A stretch of DNA of 11,558 nt from JBLMZW01 sp050259035. Lineage in GTDB: Bacteria; Bacillota; Syntrophomonadia; Syntrophomonadales; DTU052. The notes under the pieces were generated by a model. The model saw only the letters and a list, made by a program, of their open reading frames with translations, did no database searches and had not been told where the DNA came from. Each line of letters starts with the position of its first letter. The stretch's first letter is position 1. The translations under genes and the position numbers were made by a program. The DNA is taken from assembly GCA_050259035.1 (NCBI GenBank), contig JBLMZW010000157.1, positions 1 to 11,558 of the forward strand, in the 5' to 3' direction. Shown here piece after piece: positions 1-7,005 of the stretch.

Positions 1-369
1 GTCCCCCGCAACCGTATTCCTGACTTTGTACGTACTGTTCAGGCTGTATCTGCTGACGTCGGAATTCAAATAGGTCTGGCCGGCCATGCAGGGGACGGGA
101 ATATGCACCCAACCATACTGCAGGGTGAAATAAATAATGAAATTAACCTTAAGGCCAAGCAGGCAATAGACCGGATGATCCGTGCAGGATTAGATCTGGG
201 AGGGACTATTTCCGGGGAGCACGGTATCGGGATTCACAAACAGGAATACTTGGAATGGGAATTCGGTCCAACCCAGATAGATCTCATGCGGCGTATCAAA
301 CAGGCTTTTGACCCCAAAGGGCTTCTCAATCCCGGCAAGCTTTGGCTGGAAGGCGGTGAGAGTATATGA
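1..369 (+). CDS. glcD: FAD-linked oxidase, GlcD-type subunit, C-terminal part (5' end outside window)
   Basis: The reading frame is open from base 1 and stops at TGA 367-369, giving the last 122 residues of a protein whose start lies upstream. Three family signatures are visible: G-H-A-G-D-G-N-M-H-P near residues 29-38, G-T-I-S-G-E-H-G-I-G near residues 68-77, and the terminal F-D-P-K-G-L-L-N-P-G-K. These belong to the C-terminal cap domain of glycolate oxidase subunit GlcD and D-lactate dehydrogenases of the FAD-linked oxidase family (VAO/PCMH fold). In this family the enzyme oxidises a 2-hydroxy acid such as glycolate or D-lactate and passes electrons to a partner iron-sulfur protein, which here overlaps its stop codon. 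The substrate cannot be decided from this fragment. No GlcE-like gene lies between it and the iron-sulfur subunit. Confidence 0.93.
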   Translation, partial: VPRNRIPDFVRTVQAVSADVGIQIGLAGHAGDGNMHPTILQGEINNEINLKAKQAIDRMIRAGLDLGGTISGEHGIGIHKQEYLEWEFGPTQIDLMRRIKQAFDPKGLLNPGKLWLEGGESI

Positions 370-1583
370 AGAAGGTACAGGAATACAATGATCAGATAGC
401 GAAGTGTTCATATTGCAGCTATTGCCAGGCCATCTGTCCAGTCTTTCTGGAGGATAAGGTAGAATCAGTACTCCCCCGCAATCGCATCCAGGTGATCCAA
501 TGCAGCCTGATCGACAAAAGCATGCCGCTTACTTCGAGGGCCCTGGAGATAATCGACCGCTGCCTGCTCTGTACTAATTGTACTCAGGGCTGTTCTTCCC
601 AGGTTCCCATTGATGAAATCGTAGTGGCAGCCCGGGCAGCCCTCAATGAGCAAAAGGGCTCCCTGTCCGGTATGAAGAACGCAGTAATTGGCAAGATGCT
701 CAAACAACGCGGTTTAACCGGGTTGATCGGCAAAGCGGGCTCAATAGCCCAAAAGGTTGGCATTGCCGTAAAGGATATGCCCCCCCTGGCTGGTAAAACC
801 TTTGATAAACTCTGCACAGGGACCATACAAGCCGAAGGGCAGGTACGGGGAAGGGTTGCCTATTTCGTAGGCTGCGGGACTAACTTTATGTTCCCCGATA
901 CCGGGATGGCAGTGGTCAATGTTCTTACGCGCAACGGAATAGAGGTTGTTATTCCTGAGGGACAGGTTTGCTGCGGAATACCTTCCATGGCGGAAGGCGA
1001 TATAAAATCGGCAAGTGAAATGGTCAAAACCAATGTCAGGATCTTTTCAGGGCTTGAGGTTGACGCTATTGTTACTGATTGCACTTCCTGCGGTATGATG
1101 TTTAAAGAAAAATTCGCCAGGATGCTTCCAGAGGACGATCCGCTCCAGGAGGATATTACCCATATGACATCCCGGGTTTGGGAGGTAACTGATTACCTGA
1201 ATAACATCGGGTTGTATACTGGACCGGATAAAATGGAATGCACTTTTACGTATCATGTTCCCTGTCACCGTGCCTGGAGCCCTACGGTACGTCATGCCCC
1301 CCGTCAGCTGTTGCAACAGATACCCGGAGCCCAGTATGTCGAGCTGGATTATCCTGAGCGCTGCTGCGGGGCTGCCGGATCTTTTTATATGGACCACCGC
1401 GAGATTTCTGAAGCGATACGCTCCCGGCGGGTTAAGGACATCGAAGATAGCAAAGCCGATCTGGTGGTAACCCAATGCCCGGTATGCCGCTTCTATATTA
1501 AGGCCGGCCTTAAGAATAAAAATACAGAGGTGATTCACCCCGTCATTATGTTGGCCAGAGCCTATGGTATCAACAATGCTTGA
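366..1583 (+). CDS. glcF: Iron-sulfur, CCG-domain subunit of a 2-hydroxyacid oxidase (GlcF-type)
   Basis: This 405-residue protein begins at ATG 366, which overlaps the preceding stop as ATGA. A GGTGAGA ribosome site lies just upstream, so the two genes are probably translationally coupled. Two ferredoxin-like clusters are visible: Cys14, 17, 20, 24 followed by Pro25, and Cys66, 69, 72, 76, enough for two [4Fe-4S] centres. Two CCG domains follow. The first runs from Y-F-V-G-C-G through V-C-C-G-I-P to D-C-T-S-C-G; the second runs from Y-H-V-P-C-H-R through R-C-C-G-A-A-G-S-F to T-Q-C-P-V-C. The layout and length match glycolate oxidase GlcF and related lactate-utilisation and heterodisulfide-reductase-like subunits. 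It should accept electrons from the adjacent FAD subunit and pass them to a quinone or other carrier. Substrate choice between glycolate and lactate is open. Confidence 0.92.
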   Translation: MKKVQEYNDQIAKCSYCSYCQAICPVFLEDKVESVLPRNRIQVIQCSLIDKSMPLTSRALEIIDRCLLCTNCTQGCSSQVPIDEIVVAARAALNEQKGSLSGMKNAVIGKMLKQRGLTGLIGKAGSIAQKVGIAVKDMPPLAGKTFDKLCTGTIQAEGQVRGRVAYFVGCGTNFMFPDTGMAVVNVLTRNGIEVVIPEGQVCCGIPSMAEGDIKSASEMVKTNVRIFSGLEVDAIVTDCTSCGMMFKEKFARMLPEDDPLQEDITHMTSRVWEVTDYLNNIGLYTGPDKMECTFTYHVPCHRAWSPTVRHAPRQLLQQIPGAQYVELDYPERCCGAAGSFYMDHREISEAIRSRRVKDIEDSKADLVVTQCPVCRFYIKAGLKNKNTEVIHPVIMLARAYGINNA

Positions 1584-1604
1584 GAGCATTTTGTTATATT
1601 GCTT

Positions 1605-1633
1605 TTGACAAAGACCTGCCAATTATTCATTAT
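1605..1633 (+). promoter_or_regulatory. Sigma-A-type promoter for the IclR-family gene
   Basis: A perfect TTGACA (1605-1610) is followed after 17 bases by CATTAT (1628-1633), which matches four of six positions of TATAAT. It lies just after the glcF stop and about 40 bases before the IclR-family start, so the regulator can be expressed independently of the oxidase genes. A short interrupted repeat, AACA (1638-1641) and TGTT (1649-1652), lies just downstream. It could be an operator half-site pair, but it is too short to claim. Confidence 0.6.
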
Positions 1634-1672
1634 ATTAAACAAGACAACTGTTATTCTCCCGGGAGGAAGCAT

Positions 1673-2425
1673 ATGAGCAGGTCAGTGGAGAGGGCTTTAT
1701 CTATTCTTGGTCTGTTTGACCGTCAAAAAACCGAATGGGGTATAAGTGAAATAAGCCGGGAGCTTGACCTTTCAAAAAGCACCATTCATAGTCTGGTCAA
1801 GGCTCTTGAAAAAGCCGATTTCCTCCAGGTGGCTGCCAACGGCAAATATGGCCTGGGTATTAAGGTGTACGAACTGGGACGCACATACAGCGGTAATATC
1901 AGGCTTAATTCTGCGGCTGAACCGATGATCAAGTGGCTGAGTAAAAAATACGGTGAATCAGTAAACCTGGCTATATATGCCGGCAGTAAGGCAGTATTCA
2001 TCATCAATAATCAGGCCGGCTCGGAAGAACCGGTTTTTCCCCGGGCGGGTGCTGAGGTTTTTGCTTACTGTACCGCGGTTGGCAAGGTCCTGCTGGCCTT
2101 TCAAGCCGAAGAGGATATCGAAAAGTACCTGAAAAACGAAACCATTATTCCGCTGACCCCCAATACGATCATTGATCCGGATGTTTTAAGGGGTGAACTC
2201 AATACTGTGAGAAAGCAACGGTTTGCCGTTGATCGCGAAGAGGCACTTCCCGGTATTGCTTGTGTAGCAGCCCCTGTTTTCAGCATATCCCGGCAGATTA
2301 TTGCCGCCATTAGCGTCTCCGGCAATGCAGATAAAATACTGGATGACCAAGTTTTCCCCAGCTGTTGCCGTGATGTGGTGCAGGCCGCCCAGACTATATC
2401 CGAGCTTATGGGCTATATCGGATAA
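1673..2425 (+). CDS. IclR-family transcriptional regulator
   Basis: The start is ATG 1673, six bases after GGGAGG (1661-1666). The frame is open further upstream to a TTG at 1580, but that extension has no ribosome site and would overlap the glcF end. The 250-residue product begins S-V-E-R-A-L-S-I-L, a typical IclR N-terminus. A winged helix-turn-helix covers about residues 5-60, with the recognition helix near S34-A44 (L-S-K-S-T-I-H). The effector domain covers about 75-250 and shows C-T-A-V-G-K-V-L-L-A at 133-142 and the late V-A-A-P-V-F segment. IclR proteins bind small metabolites and control adjacent catabolic genes. Placed 89 bases after glcF, this one is probably a regulator of the 2-hydroxyacid oxidase genes (inference from position). 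The ligand is unknown. Confidence 0.92.
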   Translation: MSRSVERALSILGLFDRQKTEWGISEISRELDLSKSTIHSLVKALEKADFLQVAANGKYGLGIKVYELGRTYSGNIRLNSAAEPMIKWLSKKYGESVNLAIYAGSKAVFIINNQAGSEEPVFPRAGAEVFAYCTAVGKVLLAFQAEEDIEKYLKNETIIPLTPNTIIDPDVLRGELNTVRKQRFAVDREEALPGIACVAAPVFSISRQIIAAISVSGNADKILDDQVFPSCCRDVVQAAQTISELMGYIG

Positions 2426-2427
2426 AT

Positions 2428-2479
2428 AATTCCATGCAAAAAGAGATTCCAGCAATGGAATCTCTTTTTACATGGAATT
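2428..2479. terminator. Long bidirectional terminator hairpin between convergent genes
   Basis: The inner stem pairs 2438-2450 (AAAAAGAGATTCC) perfectly with 2457-2469 (GGAATCTCTTTTT) around the loop AGCAAT. After one mismatch (C2437/A2470), a second perfect 9-bp stem follows, 2428-2436 (AATTCCATG) with 2471-2479. The run of T on one arm and A on the other allows termination in both directions. It sits three bases after the IclR-family stop and 44 bases beyond the convergent gene's stop at 2524. Confidence 0.9.
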
Positions 2480-2523
2480 AAATATTTGCTTCTCTGATAG
2501 GAGCACCCCGGACCATAAATCCC

Positions 2524-3024
2524 TTACTCTTCGAGGAATTGCCGATGCTTTTTGTGGGGCCGTTTAGGCCTGGATACCTTGAAAACAACCTGGGGCTGAC
2601 AAACAGGTACCGATGGACATGCCGGTATTGGCGGGCATGGTGGACACGGCGGACACGGTGGACATGGCGGAGCCAGTGGAAATGACGGCACTGGCGGACA
2701 TGGCGGTGTCGGGCATACCGGTGGACATGGCGGCGGGAACTGTTGGTTGGCGAATCTGGTCACGTTCTCCAGCTTCCTCAGCAGCAGCCATTCCTTCATA
2801 ATCACCGTTTCCAAGGTCTCATTCACCACAACATTAAAGTCAACTACAGTATTAGTCGGGGTGCACGACGATATATGGCGTATAAACTGCTGAATCTTCT
2901 CGGCTTCCGCATTTAATAAATGAGACAAGGCTATCTCTTCTAAAGCTATTGAATCCAAAAGATCAATAATGGTTTGATGTAAATCTGGACGATACGGCTG
3001 CGGTGGAAATTGTGGCATACTCAA
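2524..3024 (-). CDS. Small surface-type protein: ALEE domain with Cys-Pro repeat tail
   Basis: This 166-residue protein reads from TTG 3024, about ten bases after GAGGG; an in-frame ATG two codons on (3018) is too far from that site. The M-S-x-P start resembles its paralogs. Residues 15-91 form the shared helical domain: the core A27-L-E-E-I-A-L-S-H-L-L-N-A-E-A-E-K43 and a second motif T-L-E-T-V-I-M-K-E near 70-78. Residues 96-147 are a tail of nine cysteines spaced mainly as C-P-P units, followed by a basic end (R-P-K-R-P-H-K-K-H). No signal peptide or membrane segment is visible. Cys/Pro-rich low-complexity tails occur in spore coat and exosporium proteins, where disulfide cross-linking is common, so a spore-surface structural role is an inference. 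I do not recognise a named family. Confidence 0.8.
   Translation of the reverse strand: MSMPQFPPQPYRPDLHQTIIDLLDSIALEEIALSHLLNAEAEKIQQFIRHISSCTPTNTVVDFNVVVNETLETVIMKEWLLLRKLENVTRFANQQFPPPCPPVCPTPPCPPVPSFPLAPPCPPCPPCPPCPPIPACPSVPVCQPQVVFKVSRPKRPHKKHRQFLEE
2630..2665 (-). repeat. Tandem 9-bp repeats encoding Cys-Pro-Pro units
   Basis: Four consecutive 9-base units (2630-2638, 2639-2647, 2648-2656, 2657-2665) of the form GG[CT]GG[AG]CA[CT] on the + strand encode C-P-P repeats on the - strand. Imperfect units continue on both sides. Such arrays can gain or lose units by slippage without changing frame, so tail length may vary between strains. Confidence 0.8.
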
Positions 3025-3194
3025 TACTAATCAACCCTCTTCTATTAATAGTTTGTTAATATTAATATTCAGTTCAGCTACTTTTGGTTAAAGAAAATAC
3101 CTCTTTTGAACATAATTAGTATTATCGCAAACATTCAAGAATTCTAAGCCCGTTTATTGACTGCCGGTGCAATCGGCAAAGGTAGGCAATATCA

Positions 3195-3237
3195 AGGGGC
3201 TATCTGATAAAGTGAGATACTTTCTCAAATAGCCCCT
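3195..3237. repeat. Two-tier hairpin in the gap between the two minus-strand ALEE genes
   Basis: AGGGGCTAT (3195-3203) pairs with ATAGCCCCT (3229-3237). Inside it, TGATAAAGT (3205-3213) pairs with ACTTTCTCA (3219-3227) with one mismatch, around the loop GAGAT. An outer pair, CAATATC (3187-3193) and GATATTG (3249-3255), also faces inward. It lies just beyond the stop of the - strand gene at 3266 and could terminate it, but neither side has a T-run. Similar GGGGCTATCT hairpins are common near insertion-sequence ends, so a mobile-element relic is the alternative. A small hairpin, TGCCG (3162-3166) with CGGCA (3174-3178), lies next to it. The rest of 3025-3265 holds upstream signals of the 3024 gene. 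Confidence 0.65.
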
Positions 3238-3265
3238 AAGTTGAAACCGATATTGTTTTTTAAAA

Positions 3266-3571
3266 TTAAACGATGGGAATATCCAGAACATCCTCCAATT
3301 TGAACTCAAGCAGCATTTCTTTCTTTATAACAGTTTGCAGGGTCCTCCTTACTTCACGGTTAACTGAGAGCAGGCTTAAAAGGTTGGGGGCCCTTACCGA
3401 TGTTATACCGGGAAGAGTTCCTAATACAGCCTGGAGTTTTTCAGCCTCAGTGTTCACGATATGGGCTAGGCTCAGTTCTTCCAGCGCTATCGAGGCTAAC
3501 AGAAGATTAACAACCTGATTCCTGTCAATACTAATTGTTGGAGCTATTTCTGGTATAGTTGGAAATGACAC
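3266..3571 (-). CDS. Small surface-type protein: stand-alone ALEE domain
   Basis: A 101-residue protein reads from GTG 3571, nine bases after AAAGGAGGG, a very strong site, to TAA at 3266-3268. It consists of one domain only: an M-S-F-P-T-I-P-E-I start, a helical core with A-L-E-E-L-S-L-A-H-I-V-N-T-E-A-E-K around residues 29-45, and T-L-Q-T-V-I-K-K-E-M-L-L-E-F near 77-90. By hand alignment it is about 85% identical to the first 100 residues of the protein at 7925-8659 and more distantly related to the one at 2524-3024. There is no signal peptide, membrane helix or cysteine tail. Its role is unknown. As the domain the three paralogs have in common, it may be an assembly or anchoring unit of a surface layer (inference). 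It follows the TPR glycosyltransferase gene by 98 bases on the same strand. Confidence 0.85.
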   Translation of the reverse strand: MSFPTIPEIAPTISIDRNQVVNLLLASIALEELSLAHIVNTEAEKLQAVLGTLPGITSVRAPNLLSLLSVNREVRRTLQTVIKKEMLLEFKLEDVLDIPIV

Positions 3572-3602
3572 TTAGTTAATCCCTCCTTTGTTTGTTCTAC
3601 CT

Positions 3603-3631
3603 ATAAATATGCCATCAAATGGTACCTTGTT
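3603..3631 (-). promoter_or_regulatory. Candidate late-sporulation (sigma-K-like) promoter
   Basis: Read on the - strand, AACA (3631-3628) is followed by a 17-base spacer and CATATTTAT (3611-3603). The first box fits the sigma-K -35 (mACm). The second fits the CATA part of the -10 consensus CATAnnnTA, but its final TA is displaced by one base. It ends about 31 bases before the GTG start at 3571. Recognised by eye only. Confidence 0.4.
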
Positions 3632-3669
3632 ACACTTCGGGGCAAACTTCACAACAGTCCGCTGCAGGT

Positions 3670-4881
3670 TTATTCTTGTAAAAGTCTTCTGAACTCGGGT
3701 TTAAGATATTTAATACGTTCAGCCAGGGAGGGTTGCGTATCAAGCAGCTGGTTGACTGCTTCCCGGGCAGGCAGAAAACTATGCGAAACCATTAAAGCTT
3801 TAAGATAGGCCAGAAAGGCTTCTTCTGGTTTCTTTAATTTTTCAAAACAAAGCCCCGTATAAAGCCAGGCTCTGAAACTGCCTAATCCCTTGATACTCAA
3901 ATAATTAAGATTATCTTCTCCCATCTTAATGCATGCCTGGAAGCAATTCAGAGCTTCTTGATACATCTCTTTGTAGTAAAGGATCACTCCCATATAGAAT
4001 CTCAGGTCGACATAGTCAGGAAACATCTGGACAGCGGATATAATGCCGGGCCACGCCCCTTCCCAGCTTTCCGTCCGGATTAAGATCGAATACTTCAGAC
4101 TATAGAGCATCGAAGGCGGCGGAATAATCCCATCCTTGATGAACAAGTTTATGGATTGGTTAACATGTTCAAAGGCCTTCAGCAACTGGTTTCTTCGGTA
4201 GTACTCCATTGCCAGGTAATAATGGGGCCATGCATGATTTTCTTCTTCCTCCAGTTCCCGCAGCAACAGGTTCACGTTTCTGAGAAATTTTTGTTTATTC
4301 TCTACCTGGTTATTCAAGTAACCGTAATGATAGATTTTAAGATCCATAAACCCTACCCGGTCTTGATCGTAAGCAGAAGAAACATTAAGCCATTCATGGA
4401 TCTTGTTTTCAAATCGAAAACCCATATGATTTCTGAAAAACCGGGGCTGGGCTATCTGGGCAATTTCATCATGATCAACCTTTTCTCCATAGAAATTAAT
4501 AAGCGGCACCGAGAGAGCATCATAATCAGCAAAGAGGTCCTGATTGCTTAGTTCTTGTATGTCTTCCCGGGCTACTTCCTCATCGGCATCCAGCCATAAA
4601 ACCCAATCCTGCGTAACCTTCCCCAGTCCAAAATTTCTGGCCTCAGCAAAGTTGTCATTCCATGAATACTCAAAGACCTGTGCATGATAACTGCGACAAA
4701 TCTCTATTGTTCTGTCGGTTGACCCTGTATCCACAATCACCATTTCGTCTACTAAACCTACTACGCTATCTAAACATCTGGTTATGCAATTTTCCTCGTC
4801 TTTTACTATCATGGCCAGCGATAGGCCTGTTTTGTGTTGAATCAGAAAAACCCCCCAATAAACCAACTTCTCAATCTGCAA
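3670..4881 (-). CDS. GT2 glycosyltransferase with C-terminal TPR repeats (SunS-like)
   Basis: The GT-A domain covers about residues 19-200. The strand L-S-L-A-M-I-V-K-D-E-E-N at 20-31 is followed by D51-T-G-S-T-D-R-T, the nucleotide-sugar loop, and the metal-binding D98-A-D100. F-x-N-K-I-H-E-W follows, where this subfamily often has H-G-x-x-H-E. From about 215 on, TPR-like helices occur (H-Y-Y-L-A-M-E-Y-Y-R, A-W-L-Y-T-G-L-C-F-E-K-L-K). The layout and length resemble SunS, the S-glycosyltransferase of sublancin, and many TPR-GT2 proteins of Clostridia that modify proteins. A protein or peptide acceptor is therefore plausible. The start is uncertain: TTG 4881 has no clear ribosome site and the first internal ATG (codon 24) would cut the first strand. 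The enzyme should be cytoplasmic. Genes for two small ALEE proteins follow on the same strand and are candidate acceptors. Confidence 0.87.
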   Translation of the reverse strand: MQIEKLVYWGVFLIQHKTGLSLAMIVKDEENCITRCLDSVVGLVDEMVIVDTGSTDRTIEICRSYHAQVFEYSWNDNFAEARNFGLGKVTQDWVLWLDADEEVAREDIQELSNQDLFADYDALSVPLINFYGEKVDHDEIAQIAQPRFFRNHMGFRFENKIHEWLNVSSAYDQDRVGFMDLKIYHYGYLNNQVENKQKFLRNVNLLLRELEEEENHAWPHYYLAMEYYRRNQLLKAFEHVNQSINLFIKDGIIPPPSMLYSLKYSILIRTESWEGAWPGIISAVQMFPDYVDLRFYMGVILYYKEMYQEALNCFQACIKMGEDNLNYLSIKGLGSFRAWLYTGLCFEKLKKPEEAFLAYLKALMVSHSFLPAREAVNQLLDTQPSLAERIKYLKPEFRRLLQE

Positions 4882-4904
4882 GAAGGATTCACGTTTTACG
4901 TTCT

Positions 4905-4933
4905 CACCTAATAACCTAAGGCCTCATAGAATA
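4905..4933 (+). promoter_or_regulatory. Candidate late-sporulation (sigma-K-like) promoter for the GT4 gene
   Basis: CACC (4905-4908) contains the AC of a sigma-K -35. After 17 bases comes CATAGAATA (4925-4933), a full match to CATAnnnTA. Transcription from here would give a leader of roughly 100 bases before the start at 5038. It lies in the divergent gap 4882-5037 between two glycosyltransferase genes. Confidence 0.42.
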
Positions 4934-4953
4934 TTAAGGTGAATTTATACTTT

Positions 4954-4982
4954 CATAATATGTCTTGTGTATTAAGGGCGTG
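4954..4982 (-). promoter_or_regulatory. Candidate late-sporulation promoter for the TPR glycosyltransferase gene
   Basis: Read on the - strand, CACG (4982-4979) is followed, 17 bases after its AC, by CATATTATG (4962-4954), one base off CATAnnnTA. It points toward the GT2-TPR gene and would place the transcript start some 65 bases before the TTG at 4881. It lies close to the candidate on the other strand, so the two divergent genes may be controlled together. Confidence 0.33.
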
Positions 4983-5037
4983 TTTATCAAACTCATCAAA
5001 AGATTAATTAGTAAAAGAGTTTATGAAGGAGACTACG

Positions 5038-6993
5038 ATGTCAGAAGAGTTCACTTCGACGGCGGAGCCAAAAATCGGGAAGAAGGAATTTACCCCGGAA
5101 ATGCTGGAGATAGTTAATATCATAAACCTTCAGAAGCACAGGGCTATGATACTCTATCTTATTCCCGAGCATGAAGAACCACAACGAGAATTAACTGAAC
5201 TTCTAAGTGTAATGGCTTCCCGGGGCTATTTATGCTTTCTGTGCCAGCCATCATATTCAGGAGGCCTTGAGACCTGGCAGGATAACCTGTTTTTAGTTCA
5301 TCATGGCTTCTGGTTAATTCCAGTTATAAAAAACCTTTCCGCCATAATACTATCCACCTGGTCTATCCAATCGGAATGGGCTGAAATTCTTCATCATAAA
5401 TTGCTTTGGCTTCATCTTATGGATTCTCTGACTGACACCACGGAACCCATATTGGGCCAGGCAGATTTGATTAGTTATTTCCCGGCCGTTTCATTAACCG
5501 ACCTGAAGCCTCCCGTGGATACTAAATGCGTATGTCTCCAGTCAAATAAGGATTATGAACTCAATGCCAATTTAATAGAAGAAAGTATAAAATCTATCCC
5601 ACAGGGCTGGCTGCCCTATGCCAACCTTGATCTTCGCGGAAAGATCGCAGTGATGACAGCAACCTTTCTGGACTTTACCGGAGATTATTTTTATAACGGA
5701 GGCGCAGAACGTTATCTACTTGATTTAAGCGAAATCTGCACCGAGTTGGGCAGTGAGCTGGTGGTTTTTCAATACGGGAATTACCCATGGGTGCGGCGCT
5801 TTAAAAATATCAATATTATATCGCTCAGTCGATATGGATCAAAGGCTGAAGGATTGATGCTAAGGTGTGCCAGGGATTTTAATCAAATATTTTATCAACT
5901 GGTACAAGGAAGAAGTGCCCTCAATATATATTCTGCCTTTTTCGAGATCTGGCCAAGGGCGGCCACTCCAAACATAGGGATAAGTCATGGGGTTTCCTGG
6001 GACACTCCAGCGTGTGAATTTGATAACGCTGTTGAGTTTTGGTTTATGAACCAGCGCTATATTGAGGGAGCCAAAGCCTGCGAAGACCTGGTTTCGGTAG
6101 ATACCAATTCAGCCAGTTGGCTGCAGACGGTTGATTTTAAACTGAGTCAAAACATTAAACTAATTGCTAATTATGTGGATTTATCGGTCTTTAAACCCAA
6201 AGAAGATTATTTGGAGAATAGAGATAAGATAGTAATTCTATACCCCCGGCAGCTTTACGCGGCCCGAGGTCTATATTTGGTTTTGGAGATTATGGATGAC
6301 ATCCTGGAGAAATATCCGGAAGTCGAATTTCATTTTGTAGGAAGAGGCAGCGGTCAAGATTTACGTCAGGTTACTGGTAAGCAAATAAAGTGGGGCGATA
6401 GAGTCAAGTTTTACCCCCTGTCGATGGAGGAAATGCCAAAAGCCTATCAGGCTGCGGACATCTCTTTGATCCCTACTGTTCACAGTGAAGGCACCAGTTT
6501 ATCCTGTCTGGAGGCAATGGCTTCAGGTAATGCGGTTATTGCAACTCGGGTCGGCGGATTGCCTGACTTGATTATCAATAACTATAATGGTTTTTTAATT
6601 GACCCCCGTCCCCAGGAATTAAAGCAGGCTATTATAAGTTTATTGGAAGATCGGGAACAATTAAATCTATTTAAGGCCAGGAATCCCGAAGTGGCCCGGG
6701 CCTTTTCCAAAGATAGGTGGCGAAATAGCTGGAGATCGTTACTTAAAAATAAAATGGATGGTAACCATCTAAACGATGTCCAGCACAGCCGCGTAGTCGA
6801 GATCAGGCTTGGCGATGAGACAATCGACTACCGTAAATTAGGGGATTTAATTACAACACTATTAAGCAATGATGACCTGGTCTATGTTCGCGTTAATGGG
6901 GAACCTGACCCTGATCTAAGCTTTGCCCGTATCCAATGGCTGTCACCCAAGGCCCCATTATTCGCCCCCTGTGATTTGATTGTCGAATGGTAA
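5038..6993 (+). CDS. Large GT4-family (GT-B) glycosyltransferase with extra N-terminal half-domain
   Basis: The start is ATG 5038, six bases after AAGGAG (5026-5031). An in-frame ATG at 5023 lies before that site and is rejected. The product has 651 residues, well over the roughly 370-400 usual for GT4. Residues about 15-170 look like a separate Rossmann half-domain (A-M-I-L-Y-L-I-P, then L-W-L-H-L-M-D-S-L), as in glycosyltransferases carrying an added N-terminal domain. A complete GT-B fold then covers about 202-575: acceptor half with Y-N-G-G-A-E-R-Y near 217-224, donor half from I-V-I-L-Y-P-R-Q near 399, and the E-x7-E motif at E484-G-T-S-L-S-C-L-E492 followed by E-A-M-A-S-G. The last 75 residues form an unrecognised tail. 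The family transfers a sugar from a nucleotide donor with retention. The acceptor is unknown. The next gene starts 12 bases after its stop. Confidence 0.88.
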   Translation: MSEEFTSTAEPKIGKKEFTPEMLEIVNIINLQKHRAMILYLIPEHEEPQRELTELLSVMASRGYLCFLCQPSYSGGLETWQDNLFLVHHGFWLIPVIKNLSAIILSTWSIQSEWAEILHHKLLWLHLMDSLTDTTEPILGQADLISYFPAVSLTDLKPPVDTKCVCLQSNKDYELNANLIEESIKSIPQGWLPYANLDLRGKIAVMTATFLDFTGDYFYNGGAERYLLDLSEICTELGSELVVFQYGNYPWVRRFKNINIISLSRYGSKAEGLMLRCARDFNQIFYQLVQGRSALNIYSAFFEIWPRAATPNIGISHGVSWDTPACEFDNAVEFWFMNQRYIEGAKACEDLVSVDTNSASWLQTVDFKLSQNIKLIANYVDLSVFKPKEDYLENRDKIVILYPRQLYAARGLYLVLEIMDDILEKYPEVEFHFVGRGSGQDLRQVTGKQIKWGDRVKFYPLSMEEMPKAYQAADISLIPTVHSEGTSLSCLEAMASGNAVIATRVGGLPDLIINNYNGFLIDPRPQELKQAIISLLEDREQLNLFKARNPEVARAFSKDRWRNSWRSLLKNKMDGNHLNDVQHSRVVEIRLGDETIDYRKLGDLITTLLSNDDLVYVRVNGEPDPDLSFARIQWLSPKAPLFAPCDLIVEW

Positions 6994-7005
6994 GGAGGAC
7001 AAATC

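Noticed and set aside
1047..1622. 191-codon open frame on the - strand inside glcF
   Set aside because: It lies opposite a gene with clear Fe-S and CCG motifs, shows no domain of its own and has no convincing start signal.
1638..1652. AACA-N7-TGTT as an IclR-family operator
   Set aside because: Only four bases per arm match; such pairs are expected by chance in this AT-rich leader.
2630..2670. Possible CRISPR-like or minisatellite array
   Set aside because: The repeats are contiguous 9-mers in coding frame with no spacers; they are explained by the C-P-P protein tail.
2613..2801. 62-codon open frame on the + strand across the C-P-P tract
   Set aside because: It is the antisense shadow of the 9-base repeats; its composition comes from the repeat and it has no ribosome site.
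4156..4551. 131-codon open frame on the + strand within the TPR glycosyltransferase
   Set aside because: The minus strand carries the GT2 and TPR motifs; the + frame shows no recognisable domain.
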